A DNA stretch of 64,000 bases from contig JACAXG010000061.1 in the NCBI GenBank assembly GCA_018881555.1, forward strand, positions 3,705,536-3,769,535. The letters run 5' to 3'. Position numbers and translations under genes: made by a program. This document shows positions 1 through 13,500 of this stretch, one piece after another (the first letter of the stretch is position 1; the number at the start of each line of letters is the position of its first letter). This stretch comes from Amblyornis subalaris (Eukaryota; Chordata; Aves; Passeriformes; Ptilonorhynchidae). The notes beneath the pieces are model-generated. The model ran no database searches. It was given only the letters and a program-made list of their open reading frames with translations, and was not told the DNA's origin.

Positions 1-2279
1 CAACCAGGCATTTTTGCATAGACCTGTAACTCCTTCCAGAATCTGCAAGAATTTAGTCTTGGGGCAAATTTCTGTGCAGTTGATACCTGGGGAAAAAGAC
101 ACAATGGGATCACATCCCAGTTTGTGGAGAAGTGTCAGAAAGAAGGGAAGAGTTTTACCTTGTGCTCAGTTTGCACAAGCAGCTAAAACACTGAAATGCC
201 ACTTGGAAATAACACAGCACCATGAAGGAAATTCTGATTTGCAGCTGTACTTGTAGGTGTAGTACATTGGGATTTTCTTCTAGGATTAGCTGATTTCTTC
301 TACTGGCAGTGAATTTCTTGCTGTTCAGTTTATAAAGTATCCCACCAAAACTAGCACAAATATTTGAATTTAGTTTATTAATTGTTAAGTGCTTGGCCAT
401 GAAAAAGCAATGAGGTGATTAATATGCCACCTGGACTATCCCACAGTGAAGCAATTTCTAAGGAGCCAGGGATGACAGTCAGCTGCAAAGTTCTTCACTC
501 CATCGTTGCTTTGCTGAACATAGACACTGTCAGTTATTGTGAATTATTTTACTGATAAACTTGCTTGTGGTGCTTGTGTTTGTCCCATTACAAGAGGCTG
601 TACTGGCTCTGGAGCAGGGAAGTAGTGTGTGTGACCTAGAAAGTCTTTTCAAGCTGTGGCTTCTTTGATACAACCCCATCAAAAACAGCCATGACTGGAA
701 AAAAAATCCTTTTTTTTTTTAAATCTGCACTGTGTATTGGATCAATACATGGGAAAGTGAACTGATGGGGCTCTATGGAACAACCCACTGCTCTCAAGTT
801 ATTTAGCCTCTTATATTACTATTTAGCTGAGTTCACAGAGGGGGATGACACTGCAGACAAGTACAAAATGTTCTCTCCTGCCCTACAAAGCCTACAGTTT
901 CACTTGTGTTAATTATTATTGCTAGAGCACATGGCTCTGCTCTTCACACATTTAAAGATTCATTAAGCATTCATTTTCAGAATAGTATAGCCTGAGAGAA
1001 ACAGACAGATAGGTCAAGACAGCTTTACATGTGAAATGTCTGTCATAAAAAAGAGTTTTAGAATTACTTCTCACTTGCTGTATTTGTTCCTTCTGTGGGA
1101 GCTCCCTCAGAGCAAGTTTTGCCAAAGGCAGCAGAAATAAATTTTTCCAGGGAGGGAAAGTGGTTGAAAGGAAGGATCCATGTTGCTATTAATACTTGTG
1201 TCTCTGCTGGATAAAGTGTTCATACAAACAGTGTGTGCTGCTAGATAGCAGAATTTATAGTACTCCACCTGTATGGGATATTCAATAGAAGGCACATTAA
1301 AAGGATTTAGAGCGGAAGACGGAATCACTTCACTTGAAATACCATGACTGAGGTTTGCTGTTATAGCATCCACCTATTTTATTCTATTAAGGATTTTATA
1401 CTGCCATCATTGTGGTATTTTTTGATGGCTTTATGCCTCTTGATTTTAGTTTGGCCCTTCTCAGCAATCACCCTGTTGAAAGTAAAGGCTTCTTTTTCTC
1501 ACTCCCTGGAATGAGGGGCAACCTGATTAACCCTGAGCCCCCTTAGATCCTAAAATTCAGTGATGCAACCTCACACCCCTTAAAATTTTGCTTCCATGTT
1601 GACCAAGGACTCAGAAGGCACATTTGTGACAAAGCTCACAGTATATATGATGGGACCAGGATACCATCCAAAAATGTTGATGATGCTGCAGTCATCTAGT
1701 GGATAAATACAAAATCCAGTACTCAGTGCTTTAAAATATCCCTCAAGACCTCTCAAAATTATGGAACAAATCAGTAGCATTGCTTCTCGCTTGTCTTACC
1801 TTTCCCCCATTTCTTTTTCTTTACAACCTAGATGTATCATTTGCTAATATTGGCCAATTTGCTGATATTTTGAACGGTCAGAGACCTCACTGAGGTTTGC
1901 TTTTGCAATCTATTCAGCAACATGTCATCACAACACAAGTACCAGTGGGCAGCAACTCGCATTGGCATTTTCAAGGCAATATGGCAGCTGAAGAGCCACA
2001 GTGATTGAATGGTGTGCAGCAGGTGGGCAACACCATTTTCCTGTACAAACCTGGAAAAATTACACCTGGAATCCTGCCTTTGATGCCTTTTTATCAGAAG
2101 GAAGCAGACAACATAGAGGGAGTTCAGAGAGAGCAACATAAAATGATTAAAAGGCTGGAGGGAAACAGTTGGGCATGTAAGGAAGGCATGAAAACCGAAT
2201 GTGTATAGTTTATACAAGCAATATCAAAGGAGAGGGCATGATGACATAAAGTATAAATATCACCAGGGAGGGGAATTAT
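1..2279. other. Unique non-coding DNA, no gene seen
   Basis: This A+T-rich stretch has only short open frames on both strands (under about 130 codons). None has a recognisable domain, and none is flanked by convincing splice sites. The only simple-sequence feature I see is an A8 run followed closely by a T11 run at 699-720. I see no repeat family, RNA gene or promoter. It is likely intergenic or intronic. Confidence 0.6.
699..720. repeat. A-run/T-run pair
   Basis: A run of eight A (699-706) is followed three bases later by a run of eleven T (710-720). It could form a short A:T hairpin. It is not preceded by a recognisable retroelement, so it is probably simple-sequence DNA rather than a retroposon tail. 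Confidence 0.7.
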
Positions 2280-2567
2280 TTGAGTTGGTAGAAGGGATTA
2301 CAGCTAAAACAGAAGTGAAAGTGAGACAAGAAAGATGTATGTGTCCTTAAGAGGAAAATTTTCCAGAGAGTGAGAGCTGCAGGACCATGGAGCAGTCCTC
2401 TAAATGAATTGGTGGAAGCTCCATCTCTGGAGACATTTAAATCTGGACTGTACAGAGCATTAGAAAATATAAAAATACACTGTAGGGAACAATCTTGCAC
2501 TGTCAGGGGATGGACTAGATGACTTAATGCATCTTTTCCATTTCTAATTTCAATGATTCTATGGCTC
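2280..2567 (+). mobile_element. CR1 LINE, 3' terminal fragment
   Basis: This is the 3' end of a CR1 non-LTR retrotransposon in sense orientation. The diagnostic order is visible: a segment equivalent to the 'aggaaattcttc...agagag' part of CR1 (about 2340-2370), then GGTGGAAGCTCCATCTCTGG (2411-2430), then a GGGGATGGACTAGATGAC block (about 2505-2522), then TTTTCCATTTCTAATTT, ending at ATGATTCTATGG. In birds this tail normally runs into tandem copies of the ATTCTATG octamer; here about one copy remains. It is 5'-truncated like most CR1 copies. No reverse transcriptase or endonuclease coding sequence is present. The left border is uncertain by some tens of bases. The minus-strand 163-codon frame over 2276-2767 is largely antisense CR1 and not a gene. 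Family membership comes from remembered CR1 consensus features, not from a search. Confidence 0.85.
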
Positions 2568-5500
2568 ATTAATTGCATATCATACAAATGCAGTAAAATT
2601 TGATGGGAATTAAAGAAAAAAGAGAGCCTACACTGGGGGAAAGCTGCTAGACTAAGTGTAGACATATTCCTTAAAACATATGGGACAACTACCTCACTTC
2701 TTAGGGTTGTTGCTATTATTCTAAAAGTTATTTTATTCACATTTTCTTTAGCATACTGATGCTGCATGTAGCTGAATGCAGGATAGGTGATACTTTCCTA
2801 TGAGCACAGCTAGTGAACTGATGTTTTGCTCTCTTTCCTTAAGAACTTAAAAATGTAGCGTTTCCTACACTGAGATATACTGGGGTGAAGTTAAATGCTA
2901 TCCCTTTGCAGAATTGATATTATATAGGGCTATTTTTTTTTCTGTTGAAATACACAGCAGAACTTTGACTGATTTCAATTGTACTGGACCTAAACACCAT
3001 ATTAATAGGAGTATCTGAATCTAGATCCTGCTAGAAAATTCCGTAGCAGTTTGTAAGTGAGAGGACAAACAAGAGTTTGAAGAAGTCTGGGATTATTTGT
3101 TAAAGGTCTTTAACAAATGCTGGTTCTTAATCCTGTGTATTACCTGATCACATGAAGTCATTATCCAGCTCAAGCCCACCTTTTTCTCCTTCCAATTATG
3201 CCTCACACATTGAATGCGAGTCTCATGTACAGTCTCCTTCTTCTCCAGCCTTTCCCACAGAATGAGCTATATCCTGTATTTTTCATGCAGGGCATCACAA
3301 CGGCCTCCTTCCTCAGAACAGGCACACCTGAGCAGCAGAGCACTGCAATCTTCCACCCAGTGTTGACAGGCATGATGATCTTGGAGCAGAGAAGAAACCA
3401 CAGCATTGCACCTCAGCTGGGGACATACCGCACCTCTTGGCATATGGTAGACCATGACTTTGGCTTAAAAGTGGGAAAAATAATACTTGGAAAGTCTCTA
3501 CACCCTGTGGGACTTTGGGAAAACTAAACTGTGTCCAAGTTCTCACCTCAGCTGAAGCCTTTGGTGCTCAGAGTCTTTGTAGTGAACTCACACTAAGTAG
3601 TTCACGTGCCATGCTTTTTTTACCTGCTTGTCTGGAATAGTATAATAATGTTTAAAGAGCAGCACAGTTGGCTGCAGCTGGCCAGTAATTCAGCTTTATG
3701 GTATCTGAGCAGAAAATTGAGTGAGGCAGGGAATCAGGGTGTACTAGCACATATACATAACATATTTCATTTTACTAGCTGCTCACTAAACACAAACCAC
3801 ATCTTTTTCTTCCTGTCTAAACATGCTGCTATGGAAAGTTAAGTCCTGTCCTCTTAATTTCTTACCACAGTCTGTTAACTGGCTCTGTCCTGAGCTGTCT
3901 CCCTGACCATATAAACTGCAAAACATTGAGTAAATCAATTTATGTTTCCATTTGAACTTCTTGTTACAGATGTTCATTTGTTTTTAAAAGTGGCACAAAA
4001 TTCTTCAATAGGTTAACAATGAGGCCCCCTTTTCTCCAAAGAGGTCTATAATAATTAGTCCTTCCTGAGCCCCAGTGCAAGACTCTGCCTGTCAGTAGCA
4101 CACCATGAGAGTGTCATTTCCCCCTGAACTTCCATGATATTTTTGGTACCGATCAATTCACACAGTTAGTAATAAATTCTTATGTAGGATGTCCTCACAG
4201 AAATCACAAAAGAAATGAATAAACGTATTCAAGAAAATAATTATTAATGCATAACTGAGAAATAAAGGGAGAATGCATCTAGCACATTCCTGTGATGTTC
4301 CTACAGCAGGTAGTGATTCCCTTTTCTTAGCACACGGCTGGGAAGGACTAAGTTGTGTCAACATTCTTGTTGTTCTGCTCGGCTCTCTGCAATAGAGGAG
4401 CAAAGCATGATTGCTATAAACCTACTTTGGGTGGTCCCTTACAGACTTTCCCTAATCTTCCTCACCCTCATTGACTTCTTTAGATCCCAGCTGCAAGACC
4501 ATGAAGAGATAAGTCTTCCTCTGTATGTGTTATGCCAAAAGAAAAATAAAGGGAGAAGAGTGTGACCTATGCTTACAGACTGCAAGACCAACACCAGTGT
4601 CTTGAGAAAGAAGAGGCTTAAAAGAGTAATAACATTAATGCAGATGTAGAACTGTCATATTTAATTTACAATGGGCAGACAATTCCAGGCAATCACTCCC
4701 ACAGCTATCATAACTCAGACATATTGCATATATGTGTGTGTGCGCTGCATTTATATGTGTGTGTGTATTGCATATAGATATGCAGAAAACTCATTATCGT
4801 GTACAGTAATGGTAAATATTTCATGGACCTCATTCTTTCAGTCTTAGTCCTTTGTGAAGCCACTGACAGAAGTTGCACCTGAACAGAAAATGACAAAGGT
4901 AGCAGGGTTTGGCTCCATGACAGTCTGTTTGCTACATCTCACTGTGCTGTTCCTTGGTGGTGACAGAAAGAGCAAGGGGAACTCTTCTTTCCCTGGGGAA
5001 GAAAGATCCCTGTGCTACAAGGACCAGGCAGAGCAGTGCTTGAATGACCAGCACATTTTCTGTCTCATTTTAGAGAGATGGGGACACTGGGGATGGAATT
5101 AGGGAAGTTGGAGCCCTGGCTCTGTTTCCTCTCCACAGCCCAGAGCTGTTCCCCCAGGAAAGTGAAAGCCTGGTATGAGCTGCTTACTGATTTTCATGCC
5201 TGCAATGCCCCTGGGAGAAGGTCTAGCTGGAGCGTAGCCACCTGTTTTTGCTGTATAATACCAGATTAGTTCCTTGCAGCTCGTTAACAAATCAGTTTAA
5301 AAATCAGGTGAGAAAATTTGATGACAGTTCTTCATTTCCTTCTGCCTATCTACAATGACACTCACTTGATATGAAGTGTCTGTTTGCCTGCAAAGCCTAG
5401 CCCCGTGCCAATTCTTCAAGTCTTGGCTGATTCAGCTCTCTTTGCTCACCTATGGTCTTACTCTAGCAGGAGTCTCTTAAGAATTAATAGACTACTGCAT

Positions 5501-7354
5501 GTGAATAAGGGGGAAGGAATCAGTTTTTTGCTGAATGCCAGCATGTTTCAGTTTCATAGGCCCACGGAAAATGTTGCTCATGCTGAGTTTATCTAGCCCA
5601 GAAAGAGTCTTCTGCTTTTCTGACTCCTATCTTGTCAAATGGAAACCAATCAGTTCTCAGAAGGTGTTGAACTGAAACCAAGAAGCCAGTTTAAAATGTA
5701 CCTTGCTGGAAATTGGCAAGCCTATCTACCTGCTCCACATCAGTGCCTTTCTGCTCAAGTGCTGTCTTCACTTGGCAGGAACAAAAGATGGAATAAAAAC
5801 AAATAGTTCTTCCAAAGTTCCTGCCCACTTAAATTTACATACAAGATTAAATGATTTGTTGTCTTGTTATTATACTCCTTGGGTTCCTGCAGTACAGGTC
5901 GCTTTATGCATAAATCATTTATAGGTGACACATTGCCTATAATTTTCTCCAGAAACCAGTAGTTTCTTAGTGCAGTAAATTCCCTATAATTTATAGCAGA
6001 AAACACCTTGGAGTTGTGAATCCAACATTCCTCACTTGTGGTTCTAAGCTGTCAGGAATTGCTGTGCTGCTGCCTACTACCACACAGTCACTGTGCTTCC
6101 CACCAGCAGTGCCTGCATACTGGATATGGGCAAAATTAGGTGGGGAGCTAGAAAGACACAAACAACTTGTTTGCTAGATGTCGTGGAAGCAGCCAGACTG
6201 AAAGATGCTTACTTTTGCTTTTATTTTGTCCTTTTATTGGAATATGGGCCTGAAGAGACTTAGTCATCCCACAAGCAGTTAACCTTTCCTATTTGTTGCA
6301 GTTTAACTCATTAATTTAAAAAAAAAAAGGGTAAAGTTTCCTGGGTGACATGGAAGAAGTTTTTCTGAGGAGATTAATAACTTTCTCAGTCACATATGGT
6401 CAAGCCCTGTTTGTTTCTGGCCATATTTCAGAATGCCCTGGGGCTTATTTTGGAGGCGGCTTGTCAAAAAAGCCACACATTACCTCGATTTATCTGAGAG
6501 CCGTTCGTGCCAAGCCTGGAAGCTGCCCAGCCATGCTTTGCTTGTATCATTTGTCCAATGAAATGATAAGCTGAAAGTTCTCGCCTTGTAATACCGGGTA
6601 GAACGTGCGTGTGGCTGCGTGAGCCTTTGTCCTCCTCTGCAGCACATGAAGCTGAGGCAGGGTGTGTATGTAGCAGTTGCGCTACTTTGAAAATTGTCTA
6701 TACAAAGACGGTTACTCCTCTTGATGGAGGGAATGAGTAATTACGCTCCTTTATACACTTTGCAAGTGCAAAAAGATGTTACTGTGGACCAGGGTATGAA
6801 TTCACAGCTCATCCACTGCCTAAGGACAAGTGTCCTTCTGTGGGTCTGTAACCCTCTGTGGTGAAAACCTGATCTGCTCTACACAGCGCAGCTGAGCCAC
6901 GGTGGGTGCAAGGCTGCGCACTAGGGCCGGTCCCATGGAGCAGCCACTGAAGGGTAAAACCTTTCCCCAGCTCCCCTCCTATTGACATTTTCATCTGTCT
7001 TACCCAAGGACAGATGATGAAGGCAACCATCAAAAACACCTTGTCTCCCCTCTGTGCTGCCCTAGTGGGTACTGGCTCAGCCCTTCATTTTTCCTTGGAC
7101 ACCCTAAGGCGAGCACAGGGTGTAAGGGCCAGTGGATGTCCCATGGGGCTGTCTCGGCACAGTGGGGACTTATTTAGTCTAACAGCAGGGTGGCTGAGAA
7201 GAGATAGGATCACTCTCTATAAATACATCAGGAGTAAACAACAGGGAATGTAAAATTATTATTTTTTTTTCTTTAGTTTTAAGGCCTTGTTGGCACAAGA
7301 ACAAACGGTTATACACTGCTTGCAAATAAATTTAGTCTGGAAATTAGAAGGAAG
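2568..7354. other. Unique non-coding DNA, no gene seen
   Basis: I recognise no exon or RNA gene here. Open frames are short and overlap in several phases, as chance frames do. The stretch contains a TG-rich microsatellite (4721-4781) and a CpG- and TAATTA-containing segment around 6340-6770 that looks less degenerate than its surroundings. I treat that segment only as a possible conserved element, in the findings. Confidence 0.55.
4721..4781. repeat. TG/CA-rich microsatellite, duplicated unit
   Basis: Two TG tracts (4731-4743 and 4753-4768) are each preceded by a TGCAT/TATAT motif, followed by a third TTGCATATA motif. The array therefore looks like an interrupted TG repeat in which a roughly 22-bp unit was duplicated. 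Purine-pyrimidine alternation here is compatible with Z-DNA. Confidence 0.75.
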
Positions 7355-7545
7355 TCCTAATCATAAGAGCAGGGAGGTCCTGGAACGACTTTCCAATTGG
7401 AGCAGCAGTGGGCAAAATCAAACTGCTGTCTAGATAGTGGTGGATAGCTACATGAAAAGTTTTTTATGTTATTCTCGTGCAAGGAAGGCACTGGCTAGAA
7501 AGTGCGGGAGGTCCCTTCCCATCTTGCTCTACAATGTCTCTCAGT
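7355..7545 (+). mobile_element. Old, diverged CR1-like LINE 3' fragment
   Basis: The segment begins with AGGTCCTGGAACGACTTTCC, which resembles the CR1 block around 'ggaacagccttccaa'. It then carries a GTGGGCAAAATCAAACTG stretch and a GTGGTGGATAGCTACATGAA stretch. It closes with GGAGGTCCCTTCCCATCTTGCTCTAC, equivalent to the 'gaggtcccttccaacctg' segment just before the CR1 3' repeat. The order and orientation are right, but divergence is high and the terminal octamer repeats are missing. It is a non-functional remnant. An alternative is a related L3/CR1-clade element. Confidence 0.55.
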
Positions 7546-10500
7546 GCCTCCTTAAGCTCCCCAGGAAGGGACTCTCTTAAATAATTTCTCTGAGAGTCCA
7601 GAGACATCAGCCTCTTCAATCAGGTGCAAGGTATTGATCAGGGAAGGCCAATCCTCTTCCTCGTGCTCCCTGGGCTGAGGTCAACCCAAATAAAGTACGA
7701 GACAGGAGGCTCAGAGAAGCTAGCAATATCTCAGTTTCAAGAAATTGTTTTTCAGAGAAACTTTTGAGATTCTGTCTATCCCCACTCATTATCCCCGTTG
7801 TCAATGGACCAAATTTTCATTACTTACTTATTTCTAAATCCAAACTTTTGGAAACACAGGCCCAGGTTTGAAATACCTACAGCCTCTTGCTGGAAAAAAC
7901 TGCAAATGTAAACCATTTGCGAGCTGTTTTTTCATTAGCAAGGATTTTCTTCACATGCAGAAATAATATTAGGAAAATTGACTTATTTTTAAAGACGACC
8001 GATGTATTTTGATGAGTTTTTCAGCAAATGCAGTCAGCAGACATAGCAAAATGCCTCAGTGTAGGTAGACATATAAATGCAGAACAACAAAAAACAGTCA
8101 TTTCTCACACTGGCTGCTTTCCCTCTGGGAAATTGTAAGCAAAATCTCTTCTTGGCTGACTACACTTGTCAGTATTTGGTAAAATCTTTTAAATCTTGGC
8201 AAGGCTCTGGGGTTGTCTGCCCCACTCCTAAAATCCAGAGGCAGGAGAAAGCCCCGTGCCAGGGAGGCCCTCAGTGCCATCATAGTGACAAATCACTGGA
8301 GACCTTGTTGTCTCAGCCTCCTGTGCAGCTCTGGTGTTTGACTTGGCAGTTCTTGATGTTCCTGGTGTGATTCAAGTGTTTACCGTCATGTCCACCGCAT
8401 GCAAACCCTTCAAAATGTCAAACACCACAGATTAAAATAAAATAAAATACAGTGAACACAGGATATGTGACTCCCAAGGCAGCCATGACAAAAATGCATC
8501 CTCAATCACATACATTTTTGCCACTTCAAAGGAAATGCCGTGTAATGAAAGGCTAACTCTTCATCAGGCCTTTTCAGATCAGGCATTTTTCTCAGGTCTG
8601 TTCCTGGAACATGTTAAGAGAAAATTTTCTCCCCTCACCCATTGGAAAATGTCTTACATTCCAGTGTTAAAACTCATATCACCACATACTCTCCAGTCCT
8701 CTCTAGGGCCCTGCAGTAAATGTCACAAGGAAAAGGATAAGGAGGGAGAGGCTTTGACTAGGGCTGTTTCAGGCACTAGTTTAATTTTCAGTTGTTTACT
8801 GTAGCCTATATAAATTAAACTCTGAACATCCTTGTCCTGCTCCATTCCTTTCAACAGATTTCATTCCAAAGCCTTTTCAGGTATGCGGACATAAATCTGG
8901 AGAAATTCCCCTGGGTTGTCCAAACTGCCGCAGACTTGCACTTCTAAATAAGACCAGTGTACTGCCGATGTGGTTACAAGGTTGGCATGAGCTTAGACTT
9001 TATTTTTTCCTTCCAATGTTGCAAAACTGTGGTCTCAACACAGTTTGTACTGGACGATTTCCATCCTTCAAGAATCAGACAAGTAAAGCACATTTGTGAA
9101 GACTGTGATTCTGTGATTTCCAGAAAATAAGGGCTATAGCTTTAGGCTGTCAGTCTGCTCTTTGGCAGTGCCACAGGAGCTGATTCCAGCAGGGCTGATT
9201 CCCAGACCACTTATTTGAAAAACACTCACCTAATGGGACAAATTTCAGATGTGCCTGCATTACTTTGGAGATATTATTCAAGCATGTGTAAATTGCCATC
9301 TTACAAAACTTTTCTAGAACTTGATTTCAGGTTCCTATTGCTGAAAATCATCCACTTTGGAAGGGTATATTTATGTTTTGATGGTGAATATATCACGGGA
9401 GAGATCCAGGATAACTGTAAAACTTGGTAGTGTAGCGCTGAATTGCCGAGGTGTGGAGCTCTCTTTCTAAGCCCAGGCTGTCACTGAACCTGCCATCAAA
9501 ATCCTGACAGAGACACAAAGCCACAGTGGGGTTGATGGTGCCTTAGTGCCAGTGTATCTGTCACTGGCACGCACAGCTGGCTCATGGGCTTTTGAACTCC
9601 TCTGTCACCCAGGTAAGTTCAAGGAAATGTCACTGGATTTGGCTTTGCAGATCACTCCTTCATCTCTGTCTGATTTCTCAAGTGTGGCTCATTGCCTTGC
9701 TTCTTCAAGCCCCCAAACCAACTAGAGTCACACTGGAAAAGACTTCCCAGCAGCGAATATGCTTGTTTCCTGCCCTGATCCCTCCTCTCTCCTTCATTCC
9801 TGTGTAGGATAGGAGCAGGCAGAGGTGGTTGTAGGTAAAGACCCAGACTTTTGATTCATCAAAGAAATATCTGTAGTTGGTAGCAGCATATTGCCTCTGT
9901 AAACTTCATTAGTGAAAGATTGAAAGGAGACTTCAGGACTGTGCAATATCATCTCTATACAGGTCCAGAGACATAGTCCTAGAGCAGAGCATCTGGAGAT
10001 CCGTGAAAAAAACCTACTCTCCACAGCAGAGATCCTAAAAAATCTGTGTTCTTTCTCTCTTTCTATAAATTCAGCATGTCTTGCTGACAGGTCCTCAGCT
10101 TTTGTGTGAGCTGGGAGCATGTTCACCACCACTCCTGGCAGTCAGGAGGGTGCACTGTCTTGCAGCACATACTGTTGTGTCCTCAAAGACTCCAACACTG
10201 GGTGAAAAGTGTGGCAGCAGAGTGAAATGAGCACCAGATCAAACTTTGCACACAGGCCTTTCTGCAGAATGACAAAAGGAGTAGAGAATGGTTACTGAAT
10301 TATGCTCATAAGATGGGGCTTTTTACCCTACACCATCATGTCACTCTCCTTTATATTCTTGTCCGTACATTTGGCCCACACCTGTGCTTCTCCACTGTGA
10401 CTTGTCTACTCCAGAAAGCCAGCACATGGCAGCAAAAAGTCAGGGGTCAGGGGTAGCTTCATTCTCAGTGCTACCTAGGAAGTATATGTTTCGTTGGTAA

Positions 10501-13500
10501 TTGCAATTTTAGATTAAGGACAAGGTCAGTAATATGATTTAGAGTATCCCACTTGCTGGTGCTAAAAAAACTTTGTACTTCAGTGTCAGAGAGGAGTATC
10601 ACACTCTAATAGAAGTTCTAGTGGGTTTGGGGGTTTTTCAGTTCCCAGTGCTTCCTGCTGAAAACTTTTCTGTCATGGCAGAAGGTTTTTTAACTAGCAG
10701 TTGTGTGCTTGGGCACTAGCAGAAACTAGTTGAGGGAATCTGATGGTATCTGTTGGAATTTCTAGAACAGTAAATAGGGAAAATATTAATCATTTCCTTT
10801 TTAAACACCAACAATATGTTTTGTGCTCTGCTGTACAGAATCCAAAGTACAGACAGTGCCTGTACTGAAGAACTTGCGTATCCAAACAAGGGCCAGACAG
10901 ATTGCAGTGAGTAACCCAGAGGTACCAAGGCTTTTATACAGGTATACATTAAATGATTAAATGTGTGAATTGTCAGGCTTTATAGCTAACTGATTGTAAA
11001 CGGAACTTGCTAACATGCTGCTGTGACAAATACTATTGCTTTATTTGCAGTCAGTCACCAGATGTACAGAACTATTCGTCTCTTTCATACATTGCTGTAA
11101 TTTTGCTTAAAAACTTAAAAACCAGCCACAGCCTCCCTCAAAAAGTGAAGGTAAGCATTTGATGAGGTCATTAGTATTGCCCTGCTGCGCACATCACCTT
11201 AATTACATTGTCATACCTTCCTGCTTTTTATTTAGTCTAGTTTATTTTTATTTAGTCTTACAGTGTGTGGAGGATTCCTGGTCATTGTAGACTGAATTCT
11301 AGGAAGAAGGAAAGAAAGAGATGATCTGCTGGGTTTTGGGTGCGGTAACCACTCTGAGGCATTGATATGCAGCTGGACTTCTTGCCCATTCAATTTTCTT
11401 TCTGCACAGTTGAATGCCAATTATTCAGTTGAACATGCCTTTCCATGCTACCCAGTTTATATGCCCTTGGGATGAAAATGATAGCTCACGAATAAGGTAA
11501 TGTGTCAAACTAGCTTGGCAAAATCAGGCAATCGGGCACTTTTTAAAGGCATTCAAACTTTTTCTCCCTGGTTAGATCAGGGATCTAATACACATCTGTT
11601 CCCCTGACCCAATCCAGCAGCCCACATCAATCACCAAGCTCTCAACCACTTTCTTGCGTGCAACACCAGTCAGAAAGCAGAATGACCACACATGGCAGTC
11701 TGCCTCCGTGTAAGTCCCAGGAATTAATATTTCCTGCAAAGACACCTTTTTTTTCCTCCTTTGGGGAGTCCTATTATATTAGTTCTTTCCTGAGAAACCT
11801 GTCAAGAGCAGAGTATGAAGTCCAGGCACAGGAAGGGAACTTAATGACCAAGAAATACACGTCGAAAAAGGGCATGTTTTATTCAGATATCAGTGGGTTA
11901 GAGGGCATGTCATGAAACAGCAGAGTTAGTATCTTATCCTGTGCTATCAAATAACCTATCTCACATGCTGACCTCCAGACCTAGTTTGGATTGAAAAATT
12001 CCCTCTGAAATCCATACTAGTTTGTTACTTTCCACATTGTATTAATTAAAAATCATGAAGTAATGGTTTCTCAAAAGGAAAATGACTCATTCACAACGAA
12101 CAGTTGGCAAGTTTGGTAATGGATCAAGAATCAGGAGAAAATGCAGATGTGTATTGCTATTGAGAGATATTTTCTTTAATATGGTTGGAGACTGCACAGG
12201 ATAATTGATAAAATTAATACTGGCATTGCCCAAAAGGTTGGAAAACATAAGGAGCAATGGTAAGTAGAACAGAGGGGGGAAAAAACAACAAGACATATTT
12301 TTGATTAATTTTACATTTGATGTGGGATTTTTTTGTTTCCCCTTTTTAGTGTAAGACCAGCTATTTTGAGAAGAGACCAACTATTTTGGGAAGAACACTA
12401 AGGGTGTTTAGAATACTGTGAAGCTGGGCAAACGTCTCCTTGAAAGACCTATTGTCAACCAAGACCTGCCGAAAATCTACTAACTCCGTAACCTTTTTAC
12501 GTTTAGACACGGTATATTAGATTTTGAAATGTATTTTGGCTTGTGAAGAGTTTGAATGCAAAGAAGATTTTCAAAGATTCCTAGACAGATCAAGATCTAT
12601 TTCTAACTTGTTTGAAAGAAGCCAGCATCTCAACTGCTTGCTAACATGCTGGTAATACACCCTGCTTGTAGAATTGTTCACAAAGGCATAAAAGCATTTA
12701 AATGGCTTTTTGAACAACTGCTGGTAAGGCAAGGTCAAGAGAGATTAAGTGAACTGTGTCGAGCCCCAAGAATTCAACCATGCACAGCTGAAGGCCCAGC
12801 CAGGAGGAAGCCAGGGACTCGGTGTGGATGCAGCATTTGAGGATAAGATGTGTTTGTAATTACAGGAGGACCTCAAGGGCTCTTTGTGAAGTCAGAACAA
12901 CCAGAGCAATACCAGGTGATTTAAAAGGGCCATGGAGAAGACACAACTTCTGCCTCTTGGCATTCTTGCTGCAATGAAAATGCATATTACACACTCCCTG
13001 CCTTTGTCTGGAGGTGAGGGGGCATGCAGGAATATTGGGGTTCTCTGGCAGTTTCACTGCTGGAATCCTGTGTGAAATCAGGCAGCAGCTCCCACTGAAA
13101 AGTGGGATGATTTAATCCCTCTGCTTTTTTGAATTCTGAACTAGAGTATTAGCTCTTTCCTTAGAAAAGCCAAAATACTCATTTTCAGCACATATATATT
13201 GTGTGTGCTCTGTAAATGTGTGCTCATTCTGAGGTTTGTTCGGAAATCTCTGGAATTAATTCTGGAGGTAGATAAATGCTTTCTCTTTCACTTAAAAGAT
13301 GGTCATATCTGTGCCCAGTATCTATTTCTCAGGTCTCTTACTGAAAATCAAGACTTTATTTGCAAAACTGGAAAGCAGGAGCATCCAGGTTAAATATTGC
13401 AGCTTTTTCCGCTGGCCTCAGCAGAGCAGCTTCTTTAGATGAACTAACACCACTTACTTCAAAAAACACTTCTATTCCAACTTCAGTGTTGGCTTCCCTG

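Noticed and set aside
2276..2767. 163-codon minus-strand frame
   Set aside because: Most of it is antisense to the CR1 3' end at 2280-2567. No protein family is recognised.
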